A stretch of DNA of 28,695 nt, from the NCBI GenBank assembly GCA_040509495.1, contig JBEVKW010000486.1, forward strand, positions 1 to 28,695. The letters run 5' to 3'. The stretch comes from Terrimonas_A sp040509495. Lineage in GTDB: Bacteria; Bacteroidota; Bacteroidia; Chitinophagales; Chitinophagaceae. Shown here in pieces: positions 1 through 7,773 of the stretch. The notes below the pieces were generated by a model. It ran no database searches. It worked only from the letters and a program-made list of their open reading frames with translations, and had not been told where the DNA came from. How positions within the stretch are numbered: position 1 is the stretch's first letter; each line of letters opens with the position of its first letter. Position numbers and translations under genes: made by a program.

Positions 1-118
1 GCCGCGTCCGTTGCGTTTCTCCGCCGCGTTCCTACTACGCAAACCAGGCAGCGATCGGGCATAGAACTTCTAACATAATTTTCAAAACGAATCGCCATAT
101 TTTCCGTAAATTGCCAGT

Positions 119-298
119 ATGCCAGGCAAAATCCATCATATGCTCGCCATCTCCGTCACCGCGAATCCCGTGCGTGACATGAGCGATGTATACACCTGGT
201 CATTCCCCGAATTCCTGCCCTTCTGCAGGCATCTCTATGACTTTTCCAGTTTCAAAGCCTTTACCACTCAGGGCCCGGGCTTCATGCACCTGGCATAA
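119..298 (+). CDS. Doubtful small ORF, 59 aa
   Basis: An ATG-started open frame of 59 codons ends in TAA. The product is rich in aromatic residues (a YTWSFPEF stretch around residues 25-32 and several Phe after that) and has no signal peptide, membrane segment or motif that I recognise. No TAnnTTTG promoter precedes it. It could be a genuine small protein, the remnant of a longer gene, or chance. The first 118 bases of the window hold no frame that I can assign. Confidence 0.2.
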   Translation: MPGKIHHMLAISVTANPVRDMSDVYTWSFPEFLPFCRHLYDFSSFKAFTTQGPGFMHLA

Positions 299-355
299 CT
301 GCCTGGGTAATTATCCGGCATTGCATCCATTTATTTATTGACTTAATGTATTGTC

Positions 356-547
356 ATGCATAAAAATGACGGGCAGATCGCTATCAGCGAACGGTTCGTT
401 CTTTTACTTGTGTTGGTGAATGCAGTCGCGATCAGAAGTGGTTTCACTACAAACCCGAAATGGTATAAAGTGAGTTTCGTTTGCATTCCGCTTCTGATCC
501 TCACGATCGTAGCAGCCCGCAGGAAAAGAGCACCCGGCCTTAAATAA
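356..547 (+). CDS. Small two-helix membrane protein, hypothetical
   Basis: A 63-residue ORF with two hydrophobic stretches, roughly residues 14-27 and 41-54. A short polar loop (SGFTTNPKWYK) separates them, and the protein ends in a basic tail (ARRKRAPG). This layout suggests a helical hairpin in the inner membrane with a cytoplasmic, positively charged C-terminus. No family is recognised. A strong hairpin with a T-rich tail follows 18 bases after the stop, which supports a real transcription unit ending here. Function is unknown. Confidence 0.45.
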   Translation: MHKNDGQIAISERFVLLLVLVNAVAIRSGFTTNPKWYKVSFVCIPLLILTIVAARRKRAPGLK

Positions 548-565
548 CTATTTCCAAACAGGAAC

Positions 566-599
566 GTGAATGAACAAAGCCGATGTTTTGTTCATTCAC
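566..599 (+). terminator. Hairpin terminator, 13-bp perfect stem
   Basis: The arms at 566-578 (GTGAATGAACAAA) and 587-599 are perfect reverse complements around an 8-base loop and are followed by a T-rich run (600-609). It sits after the small membrane-protein ORF and before the Rnk-like gene. It also argues against the ATG at 583, inside this hairpin, being the start of the next gene. Confidence 0.7.
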
Positions 600-618
600 T
601 TCTTTTCTTATTAAAAAG

Positions 619-1026
619 ATGATCATGCAAAAAACAAAAAAAAGCCTGCTGCTGACTGCTGCAGACTATGAAATGATACATGCGCTGCTGAAAGACAATT
701 CCAGTAAACGCTGGTTCAACCGGGCAGAAGCGGAAGACCTGCAGGAAGAACTCAAAAAAGCCACGGTCGTCTCCAGGGAAACCATTCCGATGGATGTGGT
801 GATGCTGTATTCAGTTGTAACGATCCGCGAAGAGGGCAGCAAACAATTGCGCAGTTTCACCATTGTGCCTCCCGGTAAAGCAGATATCACCCAAATGAAG
901 ATCTCTGTATTTTCTCCGATGGGCACCGCACTGATCGGTTATGCCAAAGGCGAAAAAGTTCAGTGGCGCTTGCCGGCAGGTTTAAAAACCTTCCGGATCG
1001 TTGATGTACAGCATCCACATAATTAA
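619..1026 (+). CDS. Rnk / GreA-GreB C-terminal domain family protein
   Basis: A 135-residue protein related to Rnk (regulator of nucleoside diphosphate kinase) and to the C-terminal FKBP-like domain of GreA/GreB transcript-cleavage factors. The N-terminal part is helical (LLLTAADYEMIHALL, then a charged EAEDLQEEL segment). The second half shows the family pattern: VTIREEGSKQLRSFTIVPP, ADITQMKISVFSPMGTALIGYAKGE and VQWRLPAG. Such proteins bind RNA polymerase near the secondary channel. The frame opens at an ATG at 583, but that codon lies in a terminator stem, so 619 (or 625) is preferred. The next gene begins 10 bases after the stop, which suggests co-transcription. The precise role is inferred from family resemblance only. 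Confidence 0.8.
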   Translation: MIMQKTKKSLLLTAADYEMIHALLKDNSSKRWFNRAEAEDLQEELKKATVVSRETIPMDVVMLYSVVTIREEGSKQLRSFTIVPPGKADITQMKISVFSPMGTALIGYAKGEKVQWRLPAGLKTFRIVDVQHPHN

Positions 1027-1036
1027 TTCATCCTAC

Positions 1037-1468
1037 ATGAATATATTTTTAGTATTGCTTCTTCCAGTTGGCTACTTTGTTTTCCTGCTCGTACAACTCT
1101 TCCTGCAAAGGCGACGCATGAGGGAACGTAAACAGGAGCTTGCCCGTTCTTATAACAGCTTTGTGATCCGGGAGCGGATGATCATTGACCATTCTGAAGT
1201 GATCGGCGATATGGTGATCGCATTGAACCGGAGCTGGAAGGAATTGATCGTGATAGATCATCACGGGAAACAAAAAAAGATGTACAGGATCAGGCTTACA
1301 ACCGTCACAGACTGCACTATAAAAGAAAACAGAAGAGCAAAGGGCGGACTGGAAAATATCGTGTTGCTGTTATTCTCCACAACAGATAAGCCTCCGTTGG
1401 AGATCTTCTTCCGCCCTGCCGATAATTCACTCATTGGGGAGCAGGCTGTATTAAAGATTGCAAGATGA
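1037..1468 (+). CDS. Membrane-anchored hypothetical protein
   Basis: A 143-residue protein with one N-terminal transmembrane helix (about residues 3-22), followed by a basic stretch (QRRRMRERKQ) and a soluble domain with alternating beta-strand-like segments, ending in EQAVLKIAR. This predicts an N-out, C-in inner-membrane protein facing the cytoplasm. The start at 1037 was chosen because it begins directly at the hydrophobic helix and follows the Rnk-like gene by 10 bases. An ATG at 1001 in the same frame would overlap that gene. I do not recognise the family. The tandem arrangement suggests a two-gene unit with the Rnk-like protein, ending at the long hairpin at 1521-1582. Confidence 0.65.
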   Translation: MNIFLVLLLPVGYFVFLLVQLFLQRRRMRERKQELARSYNSFVIRERMIIDHSEVIGDMVIALNRSWKELIVIDHHGKQKKMYRIRLTTVTDCTIKENRRAKGGLENIVLLLFSTTDKPPLEIFFRPADNSLIGEQAVLKIAR

Positions 1469-1520
1469 TGGAAAAACCTGGTGGATGTTCACAAGTATGT
1501 GATGAGGAGTGTGTGAATGT

Positions 1521-1582
1521 CCAACCAATATTGTTTAGTTAAAGCAAATGATCGTTGCCTTAACTAAACAATATTGGATTGG
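1521..1582. terminator. Long bidirectional hairpin between convergent genes
   Basis: The arms 1525-1542 and 1560-1577 are an 18-bp perfect inverted repeat (CCAATATTGTTTAGTTAA and its complement). The stem extends outward by four more pairs (1521-1524 with 1579-1582, one bulged base) and inward by GCAA/TTGC after one mismatch, leaving a 7-base loop. It lies between the plus-strand membrane-anchored gene and the minus-strand fucosidase gene, and so can end transcription from both sides. It has no long T tract on either strand. Confidence 0.75.
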
Positions 1583-1599
1583 GTATGGACTGGCTGATC

Positions 1600-4080
1600 T
1601 TACTTCTCTACAGCGACTACCGTGTACTGTTTCCCCTTTTTCGCATCAAACTCTATAACAAATCCATCGTGCTCCACTTTTGCATCAATCTTCATTCCTG
1701 CAATCACAAAGCGAAAGCGTGACCGTACCACGCATTTGCCACCTGCGAGAGAAAGGATCTTTGCTCCGGTAAGTTTCCCCTCTTTCCAATCAAGATCCAC
1801 CTGGAATCCACCGCGGGCTTTCAGTCCTTTGATGCTTCCCGTTTTCCACGCAGCTGGCAGTGCAGGTAGTAAATGAATAGAGGATTCATGGCTTTGCAAT
1901 AGCATCTCCGCCATACCAGCCGTACCGGCAAAGTTCCCATCGATCTGGAACGGAGGATGAGCATCAAAGAAATTCGGGTACGTACCGCCGCCGCCTTTAC
2001 TGTCTGACCCTGAGTAATGCAACAGGTTACGGATCAGTTTATAGGCATGATCGCCATCCTGCAGCCTTGCCCACCAGTTGATCTTCCAGCCACGGCTCCA
2101 TCCGGTGCCTTCATCACCACGGATCTCCAATGACTTCTTTGCCGCCTGGAAAAGATCCGGCGTTTGGGACAAGGTGATCTGCCGGCCTGGAAACAGCCCG
2201 AACAAATGAGAAGCATGTCGATGCTGAGGATCTTCTTCTTTAAAGTCTTTATACCATTCGAGCAATTGGCCCTTGCTACCCATTCTTAATGGGTAAAGAT
2301 CTTTTCTTACACTGATCAACCGATCACGAAATTCTTTATCCTCCTTCAATGCATTCGATGCATCAATTACATTTGTGAGCAGATCCCAGATTATAGACAT
2401 GTCCATCGTTGTGGCAACGGAAACAGATTGGGGTTTTCCATTCTTATCAATGAAAAGGTTCTCAGGAGATGTTGACGGAGCCGTTACCCAATATCCTGAT
2501 GCTTCATCTTTCACTAACCAGTCCAATGTAAACAACGCCGCCTGCTTCATTACCGGGTAGGCATTTCTCAGGTATTTGAGATCTTTGGTAAAGGCATAAT
2601 GCTCCCACAAATGCTGGCAAAGCCAGTTGCCGCCCATATACCAATTGGCCCAAAGAGGATCTCCGTTCCCGATATCACCCACCGGGTTAGCCAGTCCCCA
2701 TATATCGGAGTTGTGATGCGCCACCCATCCGCGTGTGCCATAGAATTCTTCCGCAACATTTTTCCCGGTGACGGAAAGATCTTTTACAAAATCCAGCAGC
2801 GGCCGATGCATTTCTGACAGGTTGGTCAGTTCCGCGGGCCAATAGTTCATCTGCGTGTTGATATTGATCGTATAGTTTGAACTCCATGGCGCTCTTAATT
2901 CTTTGTTCCAGATACCCTGCAGGTTCGCTGCCGGACCTCCGGGGCGTGAGGCGGAGATGAGCAGGTAGCGGCCGTACTGAAAGTATAAAGTCTCCAAGCC
3001 CGGATCGTAGGCGCCGTTGGAATACGCGAGTAAACGTTCGTCGGACGGTTTGCCGGCAGAAGGATTGTTGGTCAGCGTATCAACCAGGTTGAATGATACG
3101 CGGTTGAAGTATGGTTGATAGTCCTGGAGATGTTCTTTCAATAAGGCAGCATATGTTTTTTTTGATGCGGCGTTGATGAGGGCAGCAGCAATTGCTTTTT
3201 CATCTTTCCCTTCACTATCGGGGCATTTATTAAAACCATTAAAACTGGTGGCAATGGCAACGAAAAGGATGATCTCACTTGCATTACGGACATGCAAGCC
3301 ACTGGTATCGGTATTGGTTTGCCCTCCTTTTGTCACAGCTTTCATCCTGTATTGAAAACGCATCCCATTACAACCGGAGGTATCCTCATAGACGATGTGC
3401 TCCCGGTCTTTCGGATTGTAATAACTGGGATCGACATGCGCAGGTGCTTTGCCGGACAATAAGATCTCGTTATTATTATTCTTCGCAACGTTGGAGCGTA
3501 ACTGGCTCTGCGACAAAATATCAATATTTAATGCGTTTTGTTTGTCAGCCGTGAACCGCATGACCATAATATTGGAAGGCGCATTGCAGAAAACTTCCCG
3601 CAGATAAGTGGTGCCATTGATGGTAAACCGCGTGGTGGCGATTGCCTTCTCTATGTTGAGGTCTCGATAGTATTTTTCGGGTTTGGCATTGTGGAAATCT
3701 TGTTTGATAAGGATATCTCCCGCCGGCATGTATGACTCTGTGTAGAGGCCCTGCATCTTTCTTGTTAACTGATCTGCCTTTGCATAATCTTCCTGTTTCA
3801 GTAGTGCGTCTCTTACCTGGGTAAGATAAGATTTCGCGGAGGGATTGACGCTTCGCTTCACGGGGCCGCCGCTGTAAAGGGTACTTTCATTGAGTTGGAT
3901 GAGTTCGGATTCCGGATTACCGAAGATCATGGCGCCGATACGACCGTTACCGATGGGAATTGCCTCCACCCATTGATCAGCAGGTTTGCTGTACCACAGC
4001 GTAAACTGAGATTGAGCAGAAAGCTCATTACTATCCCTGAAAAAGAAAAGAAGAACAAATAAAAACAATCGTTGTTTCAT
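1600..4080 (-). CDS. GH95 alpha-L-fucosidase, secreted
   Basis: An 826-residue glycoside hydrolase of family 95, which removes terminal alpha-1,2-linked L-fucose (some members act on L-galactose) by an inverting mechanism. Residues 1-22 form a signal peptide ending near LSA, so the enzyme is exported. The N-terminal beta domain opens with the family signature WYSKPADQWVEAIPIGNGR. In the (alpha/alpha)6 barrel I see the Asn-x-Asn pair of TININTQMNYWPAE (Asn406, Asn408), the general acid in TSPEN (Glu540) and the base aspartate in HPPFQIDGN (Asp714); the catalytic roles are assigned from the characterised bifidobacterial enzyme. The frame opens at 4125, but the ATG at 4080 begins the signal peptide and is preferred. 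It is divergent from an AraC regulator. No SusC/SusD pair or other fucan enzyme is nearby. Confidence 0.93.
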   Translation of the reverse strand: MKQRLFLFVLLFFFRDSNELSAQSQFTLWYSKPADQWVEAIPIGNGRIGAMIFGNPESELIQLNESTLYSGGPVKRSVNPSAKSYLTQVRDALLKQEDYAKADQLTRKMQGLYTESYMPAGDILIKQDFHNAKPEKYYRDLNIEKAIATTRFTINGTTYLREVFCNAPSNIMVMRFTADKQNALNIDILSQSQLRSNVAKNNNNEILLSGKAPAHVDPSYYNPKDREHIVYEDTSGCNGMRFQYRMKAVTKGGQTNTDTSGLHVRNASEIILFVAIATSFNGFNKCPDSEGKDEKAIAAALINAASKKTYAALLKEHLQDYQPYFNRVSFNLVDTLTNNPSAGKPSDERLLAYSNGAYDPGLETLYFQYGRYLLISASRPGGPAANLQGIWNKELRAPWSSNYTININTQMNYWPAELTNLSEMHRPLLDFVKDLSVTGKNVAEEFYGTRGWVAHHNSDIWGLANPVGDIGNGDPLWANWYMGGNWLCQHLWEHYAFTKDLKYLRNAYPVMKQAALFTLDWLVKDEASGYWVTAPSTSPENLFIDKNGKPQSVSVATTMDMSIIWDLLTNVIDASNALKEDKEFRDRLISVRKDLYPLRMGSKGQLLEWYKDFKEEDPQHRHASHLFGLFPGRQITLSQTPDLFQAAKKSLEIRGDEGTGWSRGWKINWWARLQDGDHAYKLIRNLLHYSGSDSKGGGGTYPNFFDAHPPFQIDGNFAGTAGMAEMLLQSHESSIHLLPALPAAWKTGSIKGLKARGGFQVDLDWKEGKLTGAKILSLAGGKCVVRSRFRFVIAGMKIDAKVEHDGFVIEFDAKKGKQYTVVAVEK

Positions 4081-4166
4081 GACACCAATTAATGGAAATG
4101 AAGATAAGAATTCCTTTTGTCTCAACCCTTCTATTCAAAGAAAAACCACTGCTGTCTTCAGACACC

Positions 4167-4203
4167 ACAGCTTTCAACAGACTCACTTAAATAGACAGCT
4201 TTC
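4167..4203. promoter_or_regulatory. Possible operator: 9-bp direct repeat in the divergent spacer
   Basis: ACAGCTTTC occurs at 4167-4175 and again at 4195-4203, 28 bases apart, in the 222-base spacer between the fucosidase and the AraC-family gene. AraC-type activators often bind direct repeats. No clean TAnnTTTG element was found for either gene in this spacer. The link is speculative. Confidence 0.2.
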
Positions 4204-4302
4204 GATTCGGCAGCCATTTTCTCCGCTTCGGCCAGTCACCGATCTGTTGCAGAAACATTATCATTTACTTCGTATGGCATTCCAAAATGAACCATTAACG
4301 TC

Positions 4303-5184
4303 ATGGAAAAAACTGCAACTGCAAAGCTTCACGTCGTTCCCTCCAACAATCCGACGTGTCAAAACATCCAACTTCACAGAGCATATTTCTTTCAGGAATA
4401 CTTCGTGGAAAACAAACCCTTCAGCGTTGCCCGGTATTTTCTTGTTTTTATTGAACAGGGCACGGTAAAAATATCCATCAACGGAACGTTTTTTGAATAC
4501 ACGAAAGGCTGCCTTCTTCTTGTCTCCCCAAGCTATCAACTACAATTTTTAACGTCTCCCGCAGCGTGTCAAATGTTCATCCTTTCTTATGATGAAAAAA
4601 ACGGAGAGAAACTCCATCTTGATTTCGGCTGCTATAAAGCTTACCACACCCTGTTTGAAAAACGGAAGGTCATCTCGTTCAGGATCGAAGATCCCCTGCA
4701 TAATTATTTCACATCAATGCTGAATCAGCTGGATTATTATCAACGGATCGGGCGATGCGACAATTTTAAAAATCATATCGTAACCAATATATTCTCAGCT
4801 ATTGTTTACACAATGACGGATCTGATTCATGAAAGTGCTGACATAGAAGACCATTCCTATTCCAGGAAAGAAAAGATCGTAATGAATTTCCTGGAACTCG
4901 TCGAAAAGGATTTTCGCAATACGAAAACCATCAGCCAGTACGCAGAGAAATTACACCTGTCAGTACCATATCTTTCGATCTGCGTGAGAACAGTCACTCA
5001 AAGAACGCCCTCTTTCTTTATAAATAATGCGGTGCTGGCGGAAGCAAAAGCTTTACTGCTGAACACTGACCATACGTTATCGGCGATTGCAGATGATCTT
5101 GAATTTCCTGACCCATTTACATTTGGAAAATTTTTTAAACGACTGACCGGAACAAGCCCGGGAAAGTTCAGAAGACGGGCCTGA
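4303..5184 (+). CDS. AraC/XylS-family transcriptional regulator
   Basis: A 293-residue regulator. The N-terminal part (about 20-130) is cupin-like: FLVFIEQGTVKISINGTFFEYTKGCLLLVSP resembles the sensor domain of AraC proteins. The C-terminal 100 residues hold two helix-turn-helix motifs: ISQYAEKLHLSVPYLSICVRTVTQRTPSFFINNAVLAEA is split around the first, and LSAIADDLEFPDPFTFGKFFKRLTGTSPGKFRR is the typical second HTH with the terminal family signature. It is transcribed away from the GH95 fucosidase gene with 222 bases between them, so it may control that gene, possibly in response to a sugar. That is inference from position. Confidence 0.9.
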   Translation: MEKTATAKLHVVPSNNPTCQNIQLHRAYFFQEYFVENKPFSVARYFLVFIEQGTVKISINGTFFEYTKGCLLLVSPSYQLQFLTSPAACQMFILSYDEKNGEKLHLDFGCYKAYHTLFEKRKVISFRIEDPLHNYFTSMLNQLDYYQRIGRCDNFKNHIVTNIFSAIVYTMTDLIHESADIEDHSYSRKEKIVMNFLELVEKDFRNTKTISQYAEKLHLSVPYLSICVRTVTQRTPSFFINNAVLAEAKALLLNTDHTLSAIADDLEFPDPFTFGKFFKRLTGTSPGKFRRRA

Positions 5185-5289
5185 CAGATCCATTCCATGA
5201 ACTGCAGAAATAGCAAGGAGATCGGGCTGAATTTTACACTTGCATCGCAGGCGAAACTGGCAACTTAAGGCAATTGGCAAGTTTAGACT

Positions 5290-5297
5290 TACTTTTG
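5290..5297 (+). promoter_or_regulatory. -7 promoter element TACTTTTG of the helicase gene
   Basis: TACTTTTG matches the Bacteroidota -7 consensus TAnnTTTG exactly and ends 5 bases before the ATG at 5303. No TTTG at the usual -33 distance is evident. If used, the transcript would start at or beside the start codon. Confidence 0.5.
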
Positions 5298-5302
5298 CAA
5301 TT

Positions 5303-6628
5303 ATGTCTACTACCAAACTCGTTTTCGATAATATATTATCCAGGTTAAAGATCAAGGCGCTTAATGAGATGCAGTTGGCATCCATCGATGCAGCCGACAA
5401 GCATGATAACCTGATCTTATTGTCAGCAACAGGATCAGGCAAAACCCTGGCCTACCTGTTGCCATTGACCAGATCAATAAATCCCGAAGGGAAAAAGACA
5501 CAGGCGATCATTATCGTTCCGTCCCGTGAACTGGCCTTACAGATCGAATCCGTGTTCAAAAGCATGGGAACTGATCTCAAGGTTACCTGCTGCTATGGCG
5601 GCCACTTAAGAGAAACGGAAGAGAATAATCTGAAACAGCCTCCGGCGCTGCTGATCGGCACACCCGGGCGTCTCGCAGACCATATCAGGAGAGGAAATAT
5701 CACGGTCGATTCAATCGAAACCCTGGTGCTGGATGAATTTGATAAATCCCTCGAGTTGGGCTTCGCGGATGAAATGTCATTTATTATCGGCTCACTTCCC
5801 TCACTGAAAAAGAGAATGCTCATCTCGGCAACCGAGGCCGTGGATGTGCCCGACTTTATTGGTATACAGGATCCGGTCAAACTTAATTTCCTGGATGCAA
5901 CCGACAAGGACACCGGTCTTGAGATCAAAACTGTTTTAAGTCCCGAAAAAGATAAGCTTGAAACTTTATTCAGGCTGATCTGCTCGCTTGGAAACCGCTC
6001 GACGATCATCTTCTGCAATCACCGTGAATCAGTTGAGCGAACCAGCAACTGGTTAAAAGAAAAAGATATTGTGAACGTATTTTATCACGGCGCATTGGAA
6101 CAACAGGAACGGGATGCAGCTTTATGTAAGTTCAGAAACGGAACAGCCAATGTACTGGTAACAACCGATCTTGCTGCCAGAGGTCTTGACATCGCCAACC
6201 TTCGCTACATCATCCATTATCACTTGCCAGCCGGCGAGGATGTTTTTACTCACCGCAATGGCAGAACAGCCCGTATGGATGCCACCGGAACCGCTATCCT
6301 GATTTTATCGCCAGAAGAAAAACTGCCGGCATATATCGATCCCGAAACCCCAAAAATAGAACTGCCGGAAACCGCCGTTCTACCAGCCAAACCACACTGG
6401 TCGACCTTGTTTATTGCTGCCGGAAAAAAGGACAAGGTCAATAAGATCGACATCGTCGGATTTCTTTCCAACAGGGGCCAACTGAAGAAAGAAGATATCG
6501 GTTTGATTGAAGTAAAAGACTTCTTTTCGTTTGTTGCAGTGAGAAAAACAAAGATCAGTGCCGCACTGCAGCTGATCAAGGACCAGAAGATCAAAAATAA
6601 GAAAGTGAAGATAGCGGTGGCGAAGTGA
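5303..6628 (+). CDS. DbpA-like RNA helicase with a DEFD motif II
   Basis: A 441-residue superfamily-2 ATP-dependent RNA helicase. Motifs appear in order: a Q-motif-like NEMQLASI (21-28), motif I ATGSGKT (42-48), Ia PSRELALQ, Ib TPGR (120-123), motif II DEFD (144-147, in place of DEAD), III SAT, IV IIFCNH, V TTDLAARGLDIA and VI HRNGRTAR. The C-terminal about 70 residues (VNKIDIVGFLSNRG, EDIGLIEVKDFFSFVAV, KIKNKKVKIAVA) match the DbpA-type RNA-binding domain, which in E. coli DbpA recognises 23S rRNA hairpin 92; a role in 50S ribosome assembly is therefore likely. The start at 5303 is preferred over an upstream ATG at 5240, because homology begins there and the -7 element lies between the two. 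Confidence 0.92.
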   Translation: MSTTKLVFDNILSRLKIKALNEMQLASIDAADKHDNLILLSATGSGKTLAYLLPLTRSINPEGKKTQAIIIVPSRELALQIESVFKSMGTDLKVTCCYGGHLRETEENNLKQPPALLIGTPGRLADHIRRGNITVDSIETLVLDEFDKSLELGFADEMSFIIGSLPSLKKRMLISATEAVDVPDFIGIQDPVKLNFLDATDKDTGLEIKTVLSPEKDKLETLFRLICSLGNRSTIIFCNHRESVERTSNWLKEKDIVNVFYHGALEQQERDAALCKFRNGTANVLVTTDLAARGLDIANLRYIIHYHLPAGEDVFTHRNGRTARMDATGTAILILSPEEKLPAYIDPETPKIELPETAVLPAKPHWSTLFIAAGKKDKVNKIDIVGFLSNRGQLKKEDIGLIEVKDFFSFVAVRKTKISAALQLIKDQKIKNKKVKIAVAK

Positions 6629-7210
6629 CGAAATATCGCTAAGTGGCTCTGAGCGTTACGGGAGATTGCCTTAATGCTTTCACACTTTTTTGATCGATGA
6701 ACAACATCTTCTCCAATTGGATGTTTACCCTGAAGACCCCGTCAGTATATCTGCTGACGGATATACTTATTGAAAACTTACACCCAAATGCGAATATTGG
6801 TTGAGTGTTTCAAACTCTCAATGTTTTATTGTAGCATCATTTTTCTTTACCGTTTTTACAGGGGACGTAAAGCTATCAAGAAATCGTATTGATGTTTCGA
6901 TGAGCAGAGCCGTTTCATTGGGTAAATAACAAATAGCGGTGCATTCAAAAGGTGAACAGGCCGATTATTGATGAGCCTATTTACCGTTGTGAGCGATATT
7001 ACAACAATGGACGATCCTGAGACGTGGCAGTACAAACGGAGAGAATGAAATTGCGTTTCGTGATGGTTTTATAAAGCGTAGGAACAATAAGGGAGGGGTT
7101 GCCCAATTCGGGGGATCGATTGAAAGGTAATTCTCTAATTACTCGGAGGAAAGTCGCAGTTAAACTGCGCACAAAAAGACTTCGGAACGTTTCTCGCAGT
7201 CGCGCGCAGC

Positions 7211-7243
7211 TTGCGACGCATTTTTGAAAATGCGCGATCGCAA
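7211..7243. repeat. Compact inverted repeat around a CGCATTTT hairpin
   Basis: CGCATTTT (7217-7224) and AAAATGCG (7227-7234) pair around a 2-base loop. Outside them TTGCGA (7211-7216) pairs with TCGCAA (7238-7243), with three bulged bases. It lies in the gene-poor stretch with no flanking gene within about 500 bases. It could be part of a small RNA or a relic. Confidence 0.5.
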
Positions 7244-7379
7244 AAAGCACTATCAGAAGCATCTATTAAAGTCGCTTCCAGTAGTGCGCACACGGGTTCT
7301 CATTCGCATCCAGTACGTTTCTTCACCCGCAAACATTTTTATGTATCATTCCTTTTTTGCTATCTCATTTCTTCATTTT

Positions 7380-7568
7380 TTAAACCCTCCACAAATAATA
7401 AAAAAAGTCACCGCCACTCCCATGACTGACCTCCTCCACCAGCCCTGAAAATGACGGTGAACTATAAGAATTCTCTCCCGTAAAGGTCGCCTTGAAGCGG
7501 TACTCAAACCAAGGGATAATCACAAATGCTGAAGTGAAAATCACGGCAAAAATGCGGGGAAAACATCG
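7380..7568 (-). pseudogene. Possible small or decayed membrane-protein ORF
   Basis: On the minus strand an open frame of 62 codons ends with TAA at 7380-7382. It reads as plausible protein: a hydrophobic run AVIFTSAFVIIPWFEYRF, then a polar segment TGENSYSSPSFSGLVEEV and an aromatic end GGDFFYYLWRV. There is no ATG; a GTG lies at 7544. Another frame, open from about 7692, meets it at a run of five T, and a one-base shift there would join NLLIVSTQILAMFSPHF to AVIFTSAF. This suggests a frameshifted gene of about 105 codons, but chance cannot be excluded and no family is recognised. Confidence 0.3.
7400..7460 (-). terminator. Candidate minus-strand terminator
   Basis: On the minus strand TCACCGTCATT (7460-7450) can pair with AGTGGCGGTGA (7418-7408), using two G-U pairs, and seven T follow shortly after (7406-7400). 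The sequence overlaps the end of the possible decayed ORF on the same strand, so the T run may simply be its Phe-Phe codons. Confidence 0.3.
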
Positions 7569-7735
7569 CTAAGATCTGTGTCGAAACTATTAGGAGATTC
7601 CTTATTGAATGCACGTTATGAGTATCCGCCGGCCCGATCTCAATCGGGTTATTGCGTTGTCGTGCAGGTGAAACTGTTGTATCAGAAAAAAGTCAAAAGC
7701 AAACTCTTTTAATGTTCACTCCTGACTTATAATAT

Positions 7736-7767
7736 AAAAAAACCGCCGCAGCTGTTGCTACGGCGGT
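7736..7767 (-). terminator. Rho-independent terminator of tRNA-Cys
   Basis: On the minus strand ACCGCCG...CGGCGGT forms a GC-rich stem (7767-7742), extended inward by a T-G pair and AGC/GCT around the loop AACA. It is followed by seven T (7742-7736). It begins 6 bases after the tRNA 3' end. Confidence 0.9.
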
Positions 7768-7773
7768 CAGAAG

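Larger units (their letters stand above)
6629..7773. other. Gene-poor stretch with hairpins
   Basis: No convincing intact gene was found here. It contains two mutually exclusive short hairpins (6739-6760 and 6745-6766), a strong hairpin at 7211-7243, a possible minus-strand terminator at 7400-7460, a possible decayed membrane-protein ORF on the minus strand (7380-7568, extending to about 7692 if a one-base shift is allowed), and the terminator of the tRNA gene (7736-7767). Open frames of 70-90 codons around 6999-7448 have no recognisable motifs and were not called. Confidence 0.5.

Noticed and set aside
583..621. Upstream ATG extending the Rnk-like gene to 147 residues
   Set aside because: It lies inside the loop and second arm of a 13-bp terminator hairpin, and the added residues (FCSFTSFLIKK) do not belong to the family; 619 or 625 is a better start.
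1600..5184. A polysaccharide utilisation locus
   Set aside because: Only one glycoside hydrolase and one AraC regulator are present; there is no SusC/SusD-like pair, sulfatase or hybrid two-component system.
6999..7448. Three ORFs of 72-87 codons around the GCGC-rich hairpin
   Set aside because: There are no motifs, they overlap on both strands, the composition is atypical, and no supporting promoter or start context is seen.
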